In this document: piece by piece, positions 23,314-34,280 of the stretch | Layout: each line of letters starts with the position of its first letter | Position numbering within the stretch: the stretch's first letter is position 1 | NCBI GenBank assembly: GCA_039621445.1 | Contig: CP154955.1 | Location: 55,805,341-55,869,340 of the forward strand | Source: Euglena gracilis | Lineage: Eukaryota; Euglenida; Euglenophyceae; Euglenales | DNA: 64,000 bases | Direction: 5' to 3' | Notes under the pieces: model-generated | Databases searched by the model: none | What the model was told of the DNA's origin: nothing | Seen by the model: the letters and a program-made list of their open reading frames with translations, nothing else | Position numbers and translations under genes: made by a program

Positions 23314-26300
23314 GGGAAGCGGGAATCCGCTTCCTTTTTGGGGGGAAGCAAAAAAACGCTTCCCCCTGAAATTTTTGAAATAGCTAAAAGTGTACATAGT
23401 GTACATGTTTTTGAATTTTGACATTGGCGGAAGCAGATTACCGCTTACTGTGAAACTTTTTATAGGGAAGCGGTTATCCGCTTCCTCCACTTCATATCAC
23501 AACAAGTGGGCACCTTTAAGTCTGGCATCAACCTCATCAACACAAGACATCATCCAACGTCTTTACTACATTAAAACAATTGTCACCAAAAGAAGCCTTA
23601 TAACAGCAATCATCTGCTGGAAAGCACAAGCCAGGGGAAGCGTGTTTCCGCTTCCTATGGGTGGGCCAGATAAAATAGTTGCATGCGGGGAGCAGGTTTG
23701 GCGATGGCTGTTCTCGCCCTATACCACTGGGGGGCTTCTATTGGTGACGACTTCAGTTCTCATCTACTGTTGTCTAACCCTGGGTCAGTTTTGGCTTCAT
23801 GCGAGGTCTCCGGCGGCTGAATGGTGACTGGCTGAACTGTGCTTGAAATGTGCCTGGACTCAGGCTGATTGTTGTGGTGCCATCTCGGATGGTTCTGGGA
23901 GCGGATGGGTGGTGTACTTACATTGCTTAAAAGAAGCGTGTTTAGAACTGATTGGGAAACGGAGGCAAAAACACCTCAATAGAGGGATTTTGGTGATGAC
24001 TTTGAGTGGGCTGTTTTGCTGTGAGTTGCTGGACACCGTGTTTTGAGGCTTCTTTGAGGGGGGAAATTGCCAGGTATGGATTAGTTTGCATGAGGCTGAC
24101 ACTGTGTCTACAGCAACAACGTGTTTCCACCAGGCTGAAAGCCAACCGAGTTGTCTTGTTCAAGAAGGGAGGTCGCATAGAGCTGGACAATGGGTCAGGC
24201 ACAATTGAGGGAGCTGAGGATCACTAAAGATTGGAACCAATCTCCTTAAACCCTGTGAAACCGTTTTCCAGGGACATTCAGTGCTTAAACACAGCGTCCT
24301 GGAATAAGTTCTGTCATTGGGATGTGAAGGTGTCCCCAAATACCTGGTGTGTGCGGAGTGTGGAAATGATGTGCCAGAATCAAATTGTTGAATGCACCTG
24401 GAATTATGGCAGCAATGGAATCCGATAAACACTTCACACAAAAATTGGGATGAAGCGGAAACCAGCTTCATCAGGGAGGAAGCGGAATCCCGCTTCTTCC
24501 CCATGCGGGAAGCGGTTTCGCGCTTTCGCTTTGGAAAATGGTCCCCTCCTACCCACAGGTGGTAGAGACAGCAGAAACGGGACATGCAGAGACTGATTAG
24601 GCTGCCTGTGTGTATCCATGAGCCTTCCGGGAGTCCGGTGAGTGTGCAGTTCACCAAGTCATGTGTTGCCGAGAGCCGTCGGTTGGCCTTGAGGACAAAG
24701 ACAGCCCTCCGGAGCCCCTCTCCTGACCAGTAACAGGCAGAGGTGGGCCATAAACATGGCCTGGGAGGAACAAATGGACGAAACCTCACGGATAAGACCC
24801 ACCTGCCTGCGCTTTTGCGGGGAAGAAAGAACTTGAGGGGAGGTTGAGACACAATTCCACATAGCTGGAAATTTTTGGAGGGATTTGCATTGTCTCTCAA
24901 GTTGAAAGGGGGCCTGTTTAAAGGGGAAACGGCCCAGCTTTTTTTGATTTTCAGCAAAATGTCTGGTACTCCACTTCCAGCCTTCACTGTGCCTTGTTTT
25001 CTTTCTCTGGCACCAGAAATCAACCCACCGAAGAAACAGATACACAATTCACAATGGAAAAGGGAGGACACTTGCCTCCATTCGCTTGAAACCACCGTAT
25101 TCCTTCACCTTCTGGGTCCCCATCCCACGTCTCCCCTCCCCTTGACCCCTTCTGGGCTGCCATTTGCCTGCGAACACCAAAGATGTCCTCTGGAATGGAC
25201 TGCCACAGGTGAAGCCCAACGCCACCTTCAAGTTGTGTACACTGATCTCCTCTCATTCTCATTTCTACGTGCATCATCTCATGTGCGCTGCTCCCCTCAA
25301 CGACCTTGCTCAAAACCAACCATCACCACACCCCTCTACAATGCACACCAAGCATTGTAGTGTGGTGTGCCACTTCTGCCTTTGTCTCCTGCTGCAGGAA
25401 CTGCTCTGCAACCTCTGCAGGATTCCCAGGGATGAAGAACTCCCAAACAAACCAACAGAGGCATGTTTCAGGTTATTCTGGGAAACAAAAATGAAGCGGA
25501 TTTGCGCTTCCTTATTCAATCCTGGGGCTGCTGTTGGTGTCTCTGTGTGCGGCAGGCAATCACCTCCTCATCGTACACCCTGAATCCTCCATCAGTCCAA
25601 GGAAGCGGCTTTCCGCTTCCTTGAATCAAACCTTGACGTCTAAAGCCGCTCCCCATGTTTGTCTCAGGAAAAGGGAGGCACTCTCCGAACCACATGGTAA
25701 CCTGTGTTATCCACAATGCTGCATCCCAGCTCGTTATTAAACCCACAAAATAATTCAGACCTATCACGTTTGGCTGAAAACCGTCCCAGAGAGCCGGCCC
25801 TTCCCCCCCATTCAATTCAGGTGCTGTTCCTCAATTGTCACAATGCCCCACACCGGCGCAATGACTGTACTCGTTGGGAGGGTAAAATGCATTCCCTTTG
25901 AAAATTCACGGCTGCATGTCTTCCAAGGACCAAACAAGATGGCTGCTGTGGGAACTCCAAAGCATCCAGGTGGCTTTCCATGTCCTGCAATACAATTGGG
26001 CCAACTCACAGCATGTTGTTGATAACCAGGTTTTCTCCATATAACGGCTCTAAACCTCCTTCACCCCTCCCCATGCATTTGTGCATCATTTTGAAAAGTC
26101 CTATCCGGACCAGTTGGGCATGTTCTACGACTCGAGAAGATCAAGGTTCCATCACAGCACAAATTAAGCCTTTGTCTACTCACCAACACCTGAAAATCCA
26201 TCACACACGGCCTAGGTTGAATTGTGTATGTGCCAGTTGTAGGCTGTGGGTTCCGACTTCATCTCCCCCTTGTTTTCGTGCTCCTTCAGACCATTCAAGC

Positions 26301-26771
26301 CTTCAAAATCATGGCCTCGAAAAATTAAAATCGTCAGGAGGAAGCGTGATTCCGCTTCCTCCTGGCCACTATGCAAATTCATGGGGTTTCTGCTGTATGC
26401 ATCCTCGGAACCTGCGCCTGACCCTCAGTTCTGTTGATTGGCGTCAAATAAAGAAGCGGTTTTTAGTAATATCCGCTTCCTCTTCTCTTCTCTGTCCTCG
26501 CGAAGCCCCATTTTGGGTCATTTTGGGTTTTGCCGCCTTGGAGTGCAGTAGAACTGGGCAGTGACAAAGCGGTTTTTCGCTTCATCTAAAAAATTTGTGC
26601 ACTTTTCGCCGATTTCGACTTGCACTCAAAATTTATGCCCCTTTTTGCTCATTTCAGCCTCCTATAGGTTCGTTACTCCAAGCCAAAACACCGGCAGAAA
26701 CGGCCCAAACACGGCCTCTTCCAAGAAAAACTAAAAAATTTGAGGGTTCGGACGAAGCGTTTTTCCGCTTC
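23314..26771. repeat. GAAGCGG hairpin series in element 1
   Basis: Clear hairpins at 23314-23333, 23341-23365, 23466-23485, 23636-23655, 24451-24470, 24479-24500, 25492-25513, 25601-25624, 26338-26365 and 26755-26771, with weaker ones at 23431, 24507, 26451 and 26568. Loops are 3-8 bases and vary. Outer base pairs vary but stay paired: CAAGGAAGCGG/CCGCTTCCTTG at 25.6 kb, AGGAGGAAGCG/CGCTTCCTCCT at 26.3 kb, TGAAGCGG/AGCTTCA at 24.45 kb. Paired change of this kind points to conserved structure rather than sequence alone. Confidence 0.85.
23860..26189 (-). CDS. Coding-like cargo of element 1, exons unresolved
   Basis: Several minus-strand segments look coding. 26062-26189 has an acceptor GGATTTTCAG and reads CCDGTLIFSSRRTCPTGPDR. 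25815-25978 has an acceptor TTGTATTGCAG. 25516-25815 is an ATG-started frame of 99 codons with DAALWITQVTMWFGECLPF. 25049-25231 and 24600-24790 follow, the latter with SACYWSGEGLRRAVFVLKAN. Frames between segments do not join simply, and opposite-strand frames are open too. Hairpins interrupt the series. No family was recognised. Confidence 0.35.
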
Positions 26772-27146
26772 TTCCTCTTCCACTTTCCACTTCAAACCGT
26801 CCAAAACTTTTGGGCAATTCACGCCGCCTAAATTTGAATGGTTTCAAAAAAATAAATGTTGTGGGAAGTTGAATTCGATCGGAATGCAGAGAACATTGCC
26901 GAATGACGCAGCAGGAATTTTTGTTTGAAATTCTCACAAATAATTGACATCATGAAAAACCTGAATGGCACACATCCATGACTTGAAGAAGCCTTAATGA
27001 AAAATTTCATCCGTCATGTTGAGACGATCATCCATCTGGATGTGGCGAAGTTGGGAAAAAATGTGCTCAGCTTGAGCGGCAGAACAAAAGCAAGCAAACG
27101 TGTGATCGGCCCATTATGTTGAAATATTGACATCAAATATGCTCAC

Positions 27147-27508
27147 CCAATTGCCCAATGTCTGCATCTTGCCAGATGTGCATCTTGTCCAGCAGTGTCG
27201 GCACCGTCCATGTTCTGGCGGTGGTTCTCAAGGGTGCGCACCCACTCCGCGTGCTGGTGCTCGGGGCGGACGCGGCACTCCACGGCGTCGATGTTGACCT
27301 GGATGAGGGCGTACAGGGGGATGGGCCGGCAGAGGTTGAACATGCGGACAGCCTGGTCCTCGAGGACGATGTTGTAGATGGGCTGCAGGTGGAACGAGCT
27401 GTAGCTCCAGCCGCTGGTGGTCATCTCGTAGTGGCAGTACTCCCTGTAGGGACCGCGGCCGTAGACGCGGGGCAGCTTGACCTTGGCCAGCTGGTTCTCG
27501 GTGTAGAC
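27147..27508 (-). CDS. Family-B-side exon, long
   Basis: Acceptor CCAGTCCGACTTCAG and canonical donor GG/GTGAGC enclose 362 bp reading VYTENQLAKVKLPRVYGRGP, then HYEMTTSGWSYSSFHLQPIY, then LIQNVNID-like text (ALIQVNIDAVECRVRPEHQH) and a tail RCRHWAI. Codon use is strongly G/C at third positions. It is the longest exon seen in the window. It lies upstream, on the same strand, of the B1 exons at 22.7, 22.0 and 19.9 kb and probably belongs to the same gene; however it sits in an insertion absent from D2. No known domain was recognised. Confidence 0.65.
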
Positions 27509-27600
27509 CTGAAGTCGGACTGGCGGTAGGCGTGGGTTCGCGTGGGTGTAGGAGGGTGTGTAGCTTGAGCAGGTGGTGGATGTCTGGGATGGCGACTCAC

Positions 27601-27811
27601 ATGACATTCTTGGCGCGGAGCTGCTTGCAGTGGCCGTTGAAGCTGCACGCGGCGGTGGTGGGGTCCCAGGCGAGGATGCGGGTGCAGTAGTGGTAGAGGA
27701 ACGCCCATCTGGCCGTTGCCGAGGGCGCGGGTGGTTTTGGTTTCGTACCGACCGATTGTTCCGTCCCAGAGCCGGTAGTAGGTGTTGGGAAGCAGCACCA
27801 CGGCACAATTG
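27601..27811 (-). pseudogene. Family-B-side exon with a one-base frameshift
   Basis: Acceptor CTTCGACCAG and donor AT/GTGAGT. The first half reads VVLLPNTYYRLWDGTIGRYE and ends GNGQM; the second half, one frame away, reads FLYHYCTRILAWDPTTAACS and ends QLRAKNV. One extra G in the run at ATGGGCG would explain the change. This is a real frameshift or an assembly error. The intron to the next exon is 92 nt (27509-27600, GT-AG), although joining the two frames needs a slightly different boundary. Confidence 0.6.
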
Positions 27812-28511
27812 CTGGTCGAAGGTATTTTTTGTAGAGGACTCCGCCCCGATATTGTGAATGGCGGACCAAAAAAAGGTCCACAAAAAACCAAAATTGACCA
27901 CAAAAAGCCCCCAAAAGCAACTAAAATAACCTAAAATGGCTTCAAATAACCTAAAATTGCCCAAAAAACACCAGCAATGTCCACAAAAAATTGTAAAAAA
28001 AATAGCCCAAAATCACCAAAATGGCTCAAAATGGTTAAAAATGCCATAAAATGTGCTCATATTGACCCAAATTAGCCCAATATTTGCCAAATCAGTGCAA
28101 AATATCGCCAAAATTAGCAAAAATTGATCCAATATGGCCAAGATGGGTGTAATACTGGATATTTGTGGAGAAATCATACCAAAAATGGGTTTAATTCTTC
28201 AAAATATACAAAAAAAATGCCAGCATCGCACTCGTCACCAAAATTTTCTGAAATGCCATCAAAACATTCAGCTTTGGCTCAAATAACCCTTTCGGAGGTG
28301 GTTCTTTGAGCAGCATGTGTTGCAGGGCCAGGCATAATAACAAAAGAAGAGAGGCTGCACAGAGACAAGAATCAGTCGCACTCAAAATTGCCCCTCAGGG
28401 AAAAAGAAACCGTTGGGCAAAAAAAATCGAAAAAAATTTGCAACAAATTTTTTCTCGTTTTCGACCATTTTCGGCCATTTTCGGCCTTTTTTTGGCCATT
28501 TTTGGGACCCC

Positions 28512-28579
28512 CACCTATAGAGCCCAAAATTTCATTTTCGGCCAATTTCGGCCATTTTCAGCCATTTTTACTATAGGTG
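28512..28579. mobile_element. Short CACCTATAG MITE, right copy
   Basis: Perfect 9-bp inverted ends CACCTATAG and CTATAGGTG around TTTTCGGCCA units; 68 bp. It is the right boundary of the composite-like insertion. A half copy ending TATAGGTG is near 19126. Confidence 0.7.
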
Positions 28580-28959
28580 CTTGCCTGCAATTGAGCGATG
28601 ATAATGTGGCGCCACTGCACCGGGATATAAATGTGAAAAACGAGGTGGCAACACCAAACAAGAAATTCAAACAAACACGCAATTTGGTATCTTTGTATGG
28701 TCACCGGGGGTGTTATTTTGTGTGGGCTGGCAAATCGGGGGCATCCAGCTCCATAATGTGCTTACAGCTGCCTCCTTTCCCTTTTTTGTTCTTCCAAGCA
28801 CACGTGAGAAGGTTGCCTGTGTCAGCCACCCCTTGTTTCTCTTGCAATTATCCTCACATTCCAATGACCCGGATGGGAATGACCAGTTATTCCCGGGCCA
28901 AACCACCCACTGCATTTGTTTTCCTTTTGAAAACTAACGCTCCCAGCTCCTGGGTAAGG

Positions 28960-29735
28960 TAACCCTGGGTTTCCGTTTACGACACCCACCGTTTTAAGTT
29001 CAAAATTTTGAGAGGGTGACACCTGCGCAAAAAATTTGGGTTGTTTTGAGTCCATTTGGGGATTTTGACAAAATGGTCGTTTTAGGGGGGCTTTGGAAAA
29101 CACCCCCTGGAACGCCTTGAAATTTTGAAGAACAGAAAACAGTGGGAGAACACCTGCCCTCTGGTGCCCCGGCTGTTTGGCGATGCTGCCGGACCCCCTC
29201 TGGAGGGGGGGGTGACATGGTGTGGCAGGTGAAGAAAAGGCACCCGCCTAAGTAGCCTGCTCATTTTTGAACCTCTCATGAGTCCCAAGGTCCAGTGATT
29301 GGGAGGTGAACAGGCAGCACTGCCCAAAAGATGCTATAATTTCTGGAAGGGATGTCGGACCTTTGGTGCTCTGGACCTCAGTCGGATCCCTCGGCCCTGT
29401 TCGCGTCACCTGTTAAGCAAAACACATGCCAAACCACCTGGGGTTACCCTCAAATATAGGGGTGTACCAGTTCATCATCTGTTTTCCATGTGATAGGGTA
29501 CAGGGTCCCAGAAATTTCGCAACGTTGTAAATTTGCACAAATGCGCCCACTCCAAAGAAAAAACCCTTATTTGTGAATCCGGCCGCCTAAGCCCTCCCCC
29601 CACATAATACCGGTGAGATTGGTGTTGTCAAATGTGGAACAGGCGAGAAGCACACACCCGCTGTTGCGGCAATTGGAACTGGTGCTGACATGGTGCCTGA
29701 ACTGGCTTGGGTAATGCAGCCGCCCGTAACGACAG
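28960..29735. other. Stretch without a firm gene
   Basis: Includes D1/D2-shared sequence near 29640-29700 (AACAGGCGAGAAGCAC region). Otherwise no coding or repeat structure stood out. Confidence 0.4.
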
Positions 29736-29933
29736 ATGGAGCAATATTACACCACATACTACAAGGCTGCAGCAGCGGATCCCAAGCTGAGGACCAGCGG
29801 CAGGGCGTTTGGGATCCTAAAATCGGTACACGCCAACGTGGTCCATTATCGGGTGGCTGCACACCTTCCTCCATGGAATCCTCTGTCTCTATCTTTTGTG
29901 GGACCTGTCACTGGACCAGAATTAGTCCCATAA
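29736..29933 (+). CDS. Short plus-strand ORF of unknown function
   Basis: 65 codons from an ATG to a stop: MEQYYTTYYKAAAADPKLRT, then GRAFGILKSVHANVVHYRVA. The text is plausible protein, with no D2 counterpart and no known domain. Could be an exon of a longer gene. Confidence 0.35.
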   Translation: MEQYYTTYYKAAAADPKLRTSGRAFGILKSVHANVVHYRVAAHLPPWNPLSLSFVGPVTGPELVP

Positions 29934-30019
29934 TACCAGGTGTTGGAGGAGACGGTGTGGTCGTTGGGTTTGAACCTTTTCAGAAGCCAGTGAAAAGTGG
30001 CTGTTGCGGGGCCGAATCA

Positions 30020-30330
30020 TGTCGTCTTTTCATCCCTCCATTGGTGGTTCATTTGTGCCAAAGCGCGCATCACGTCAGTCGTGGGCGCTAATGCGCAAAT
30101 GAACCACTTGTGAAATTCTGGAATTCTCTGGAGGCAGTTCATTTGCGCATTTGCACCCACAAACAACGTGATGCACGCTTTAGCGCACATGAACCACGAG
30201 CGATTAACCGGCGTCTGACAGTTGTCTTTTGTCACAGCATTTATCGACCATTCAGAACCCATGGACATAATAATGTTTGTGCGCGCATTTGCGCCTATAA
30301 ACACAATTTCGTCAGTGCACACTTTATCGC
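30020..30330. repeat. Dispersed GCGCAAATG / TTTATCGA repeat
   Basis: Repeated words GCGCAAATGAACCAC, GTTCATTTGCGC and a block GTCACAGCATTTATCGACCA. Related sequence lies at 34906-35030 and 43150-44210. In all places the words alternate in orientation, making loose palindromes. Confidence 0.6.
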
Positions 30331-32861
30331 CCCTGAACTGACGCCGTGTGCCAAACCCACCAAATTATGTTTCTGGATGGCCCATTGGTCCCCGCCGTCA
30401 CAACCCCTTTGTCCTAGGCGGCGTAAATTGCCCATCAAAAATTTGACTGAACTGCGCTCTGGAAACTGGCAAATTGTCTTCAAAAACAGTCAAAAATTTT
30501 AAATTGCACCAACTGTCTAATTTTTTTTCGCCATGTAAGACGATGGAATAGATGAAGCGGAAAACCGCTTCAAGGAATTTTAAATTTTGTTTCACGTAGA
30601 AAACAGAGAGAACCAGATAACAGCAAAAAGTAATAGAAAATATATATTGCTAACCCACATACTATAACGAGAGTCTTGAATACAGAGCAGCAGGTGTTGG
30701 TGTGACTTCCAACCATATACACAATATATATACAGCTCACCAATAAATATACAACAAAAATGAAATATAAACCACAATGAACCGGAATACCACTTCACTG
30801 ATGCGGAAACACATGATAATATGGAAATCAGAACAGAACCAGCATTAACAGAAACGCAGCTGTATCTTTACGCATTGCAAAATGAAAAAGAGGAGAGACC
30901 ACGTTCTTCTGTTGTCATCAACTGTACCTGACACCGACGTTGGCCACCGTCGGTGTCGGGTACTGCTGTGGGCTGCTGGGGCCGCAAGCGGCGGAAGCAG
31001 GCACCTGGCAGCCCCGTGGCTCCCCGCCTTGCACTGCTGTTTACAAAATGATGGTGTAATTAGAATACACTGATCACTCAGCTTCATGGTTGATGGTGCA
31101 CTCAGCAGTTTAGCGGTTGAGTAATGCGCGAGAAACATCCGCAGGTCAATGAAAAGAAGCTCATGTCTGACCGAGGAAGCGGTTTTCCGCTTAATATATA
31201 AAAAATTCACAATATTGGGTCACGAATGATGATGAATTGCAAACAAAAAGGGGAGAGGCTGGACTGGGTCCATCTCACTTCCCCGTACCCCTGAACGGTG
31301 CCCAGTCGTCAGGGGTTCGGTTGCGGCTTTTGCTGGACCGGGCAGGCGATCGTACAATCCAGGCTCCCCATTACTCTCAATACACAAAATACACGTAATA
31401 TGTGCTAAACGACGCTGAGCACACTTTGTGTTTCCTAGAAACGGTAAACGGTTGACAACATCGTGTTTATGATTCCAATTATTGTGACTTTTAGCTAAAA
31501 GCAGCAGTAAAATGAACAGCAGGCGGATTTCTGCTTCCTCTTTCATAAACAATGATATTACCCTTAATGTCGCTCGCGAAATACATAACTGTTTACCGGT
31601 AGCATCTACCGGCAATAGAACAACAATGGCATTCCTATCATCCAAGTAGAAAGTTCAGTAAATGCAAATGGCAGCTACAAGATAAATATATCCATCGCAA
31701 GCTGTGTACGTTCCAATCATTCTGTGTGAGACACCCGCAGAATTCATTGAGTCCATGAGAAGCCCTCCGCAACCTTGACTTTCATGGAATTTTTACCATC
31801 GCTGTATTCTAACCTACGCATTGGTTTCATTATACAACAATGGTAAAATGAAGCGGAAACCGCTTCACGTCCTACTCAAATTCGCGATTATGTTTGTTCA
31901 TACCAAGTGCGGTGGCCACCAAATACTACACAGCCGTTATGACATGCATTCAGGTAGTTTAACTGCGTGTCCTCATTGGGCTGCCGCTGGCTATGGTCAG
32001 CAAAAGCCATATGTGGCGGGGACTGCCCACTCTCTCCACATACGTTCTGTGGTTCCCCACCGGTGACAGCCGCCCTTTTGCTTCTATGCTGCGGAATTCC
32101 GTTTCGATAGGAAGCAGCATGTGCGGGTAGCGACAATGATCACGCAGGATGGATTGCGCGTCGTTTTTCAGCAGGAGTATATACGCAGTGTTTCTGGTGT
32201 CCCTCTCACTTACCGTTCACAGGGAAGTCGAAGAAACGTGAGCAGAGCATGTATATACCGGGATCAAGATATGGGTGGTAATGACGGTGATCACCTGAGC
32301 AATCCGCAGGGCCGGGTAGTGACTGTGATCACACAGGCGTTCATGCAAGTTCGAGTAGCAACAGTGATCACCCGCGCGGTTGTACCAAAAAATACACACA
32401 TAATTTCGAAATTCTAGTTTGATGGAAGCGTTTTTTCCGCTTGCATAAAAAAGGCATCAAAAATGCCAAAAAACCAGCCCTACACTTTTGTATCGCGAAA
32501 TTTTTAACCGACGTTTTTGGGCAGTTGTACCACCAACCACATCAATTCATGGTAAGTTCCCAGGTACTCGTATTTTGGGAAGGCTTTTACCTTACATCGT
32601 GCTCTGGATGAGCCCATTTTGAGAAACCAACGTCATGTTGCACCCTCGTTTTAAAATCAAGATACCCTTGCCAAACAGCACCTAAAAAAGAACCAATAGC
32701 ATTCAAATGAAGCGTAACACCGCTTCATAAATGAAAATATAAAAATTTAATAATATGTTGTGTTTCCAAGGTTCTTGGGCAACAAAATACTACAAGGAAG
32801 CGGTTATTCGCTTCCTGGACCACAATATATTCACTTTTGGTTTACAGAATTACAAAAACAC

Positions 32862-33774
32862 ATGCCACCTGCTGTATCGTCCGTGGAACTGGTCCTGAAC
32901 ATTCGGGAACTTAGAGCTTATTTACATCGCGGTCGGCCACGTTCTGGATGGGACCTGCTTCACGATGTGTTTCTTGCTCGTGATATGGGAGTCCAGGCGA
33001 TAATGGCAGTGCTGCATGGTGCGGCTGAATCGGTGTTCGCGCCGCACAATGGAAGTGGTGCAGGAGGTCTACCTGTGGTCATTGGCCTGCCGGCCGCGGT
33101 GGTTGGGCCAGCTGGCCACTGCAGTGTACGCTGTGTGGCGTATGCTGCATCGTCAGGCGAAGCCCTTCGTGGACCACAATACAGTGGTCCAGAACACTCC
33201 CAACATGCGGGCACTGCAGCAGCTGCCGAGAGCAACGCGGAGAACGCTGCGACACAGCGGTATGGTGGGTCGCACAGAGGAGCCGGTGGCAGCCCGTGCT
33301 GAAGCGGCTGTGCAGGACATCCTGGCCTCTGCGGAACGCAGGGCGGTCCTTAAGGAAATAAAAAAAAACTCTGCTGTCCCAGCACGCTCAATAAAAATGT
33401 ACAGGAAAATGGCAAAGGAATTTGGCATTCTTCGGTGAGAACACGTCGACATCAGGCAAAAAAAAACTGATTCTTGGCATCCTTGGACCATCGCCCATCC
33501 ACCCAAACCATCAAAAAATGTGTTTTTTTTGGACTTTTTAATTTTGGACCCCGTTCAAGTCCCAGTTCGGCCCTTGGTCGGCCCTTTGGCCGAAAGGGGG
33601 GCGGTCCTTAAGAAAATAAAAAAAAAACTTTCCTGTCCCTTAAAGACCGCCCTGGCAGAACGACAAAATTGTTCTCTGGCTGGACAACTTCTGCTGGCTG
33701 CGCTGGGGAACGGATCCAGCGACACCGAACCTGAGCCAGAACCTCACGGCTTTCGGATCAGTGCTGGGTACTGA
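32862..33774 (+). pseudogene. Cargo ORF of element 2, split by a transposon
   Basis: Begins with an ATG at 32862 just after an acceptor-like TTTACAG. The first part contains LVLNIRELRAYLHRGRPRSG and DLLHDVFLARDMGVQAIMA. Near 33010 the frame shifts by one; either a 55-nt GT-AG intron (ATGGCA/GTGCTG to GGTGCAG) or an indel explains this. The second part reads EVYLWSLACRPRWLGQLATA and RTEEPVAARAEAAVQDILAS and is cut at 33338 by a MITE. Beyond it the frame resumes exactly (NCSLAGQLLLAALGNGSSDT) and stops at 33772-33774. No known domain. Rich in Arg, Leu and Ala, with a mildly acidic tail. Confidence 0.55.
33339..33654. mobile_element. hAT-like MITE, family 1, nested in element 2
   Basis: Starts CAGGGCGGTCCTTAAGG and ends CTTAAAGACCGCCCTG. 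Flanks GCGGAACG (33331-33338) and GCAGAACG (33655-33662) agree at 7/8 positions. An internal copy of the left terminus (GGGGCGGTCCTTAAGAAAAT) lies at about 33598, so the right end itself forms a small palindrome. It interrupts the element 2 ORF. Confidence 0.9.
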
Positions 33775-34031
33775 TTACAATTACAGTTTGGGTAGAAAAA
33801 GTTAAGATGTTTCAATGAATCCTGGATCACTTTCAGGGATATCAGAAAATCGACCTTTGGTATTACGAAGCGGAATGCCACTTCCAATGAATACAAATGA
33901 GTTTTTCAACATAAATCATTGGGTCTATGGTACTAGATGATTGCTTGTCACGTGACACGTGTACCATGCACTGGGGATGAGTTCTGCAACTGGAGAACCT
34001 GCTGCATCGTCAGGGAACAAGGACACGTTCC

Positions 34032-34280
34032 GTGACCTTCCCGGTGTCTCCAGGACATCCAGAACTGTGCGAGCTCGTTGGCAACTTGGAAATTGCGGTT
34101 TCCTCCTGTTGTACAGCGGCTCCGCTGCTGCATCAGGCCGTGGGTCGAATCCGTCGAATGCAGCTGACGACGGAGAAGACCATCAGGGTACTGCTGGATG
34201 TGGCGCGGAGCGACATGCGGTCCCTGCAGTGGTGTCCGCTGTCGCTGACCGAGTTTCGTATTTGGATTACTTCCTCTTGA
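34032..34280 (+). CDS. Second ORF of element 2
   Basis: 82 codons with ELCELVGNLEIAVSSCCTAA and TEKTIRVLLDVARSDMRSLQ, stop at 34278-34280. An overlapping frame is open but Ser/Gly-rich and less convincing. Could be the terminal exon of the same cargo gene. Function unknown. Confidence 0.4.
   Translation: MTFPVSPGHPELCELVGNLEIAVSSCCTAAPLLHQAVGRIRRMQLTTEKTIRVLLDVARSDMRSLQWCPLSLTEFRIWITSS

Larger units (their letters stand above)
23179..26828. mobile_element. Hairpin-studded TIR element 1
   Basis: Left end GGCGGCGTAAATTGCCCA, right end TGGGCAATTCACGCCGCC (inverted, one mismatch), with TA on both outer sides (23177-23178, 26829-26830). It contains at least 14 short hairpins of the GAAGCGG/CCGCTTC type, starting about 135 bp inside the left end and about 60 bp inside the right end. 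Its subterminal right sequence aligns with that of element 2. Inside are coding-like segments, mostly on the minus strand. No transposase motif was recognised. TA duplications fit Tc1/mariner-like or other TA-targeting superfamilies, but the class is open. Confidence 0.8.
22828..28579. mobile_element. Composite-like 5.75-kb insertion present in D1 only
   Basis: Both ends are CACCTATAG/CTATAGGTG mini-elements with TTTTCGGCCA units, and the flanks are near-identical direct repeats (TGCCTGCAATCAAG, TGCCTGCAATTGAG). D2 runs straight from one flank to the other near 42.03-42.07 kb. The insert contains family-B-side exons at 27.1-27.8 kb and, nested in it, the hairpin-studded element at 23.2-26.8 kb. 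Either it moved as a unit bounded by two MITEs, or D2 lost it by recombination between them; the sequence does not decide. Confidence 0.55.
18290..30330 (+). repeat. Segmental duplication, copy D1
   Basis: Blocks of clear similarity to copy D2 (35470-44210) occur in the same order and orientation: 18290/35468, 18460/36125, 18870/36240, 19590/36400, 19720/36530, 20340/36950, 21100/39220, 21900/39590, 22130/40000, 22620/41850, 28590/42060, 29640/42980, 30200/44150. D1 carries the 5.75-kb insertion at 22.8-28.6 kb and the 430-bp (GTAT)n expansion that D2 lacks. Divergence is roughly 15-25 percent by eye. Confidence 0.85.

Noticed and set aside
24160-25095. 311-codon minus-strand frame as one intact gene
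   Set aside because: It runs through several GAAGCGG hairpins and changes character along its length. Only short parts look coding, so it is listed as unresolved cargo.
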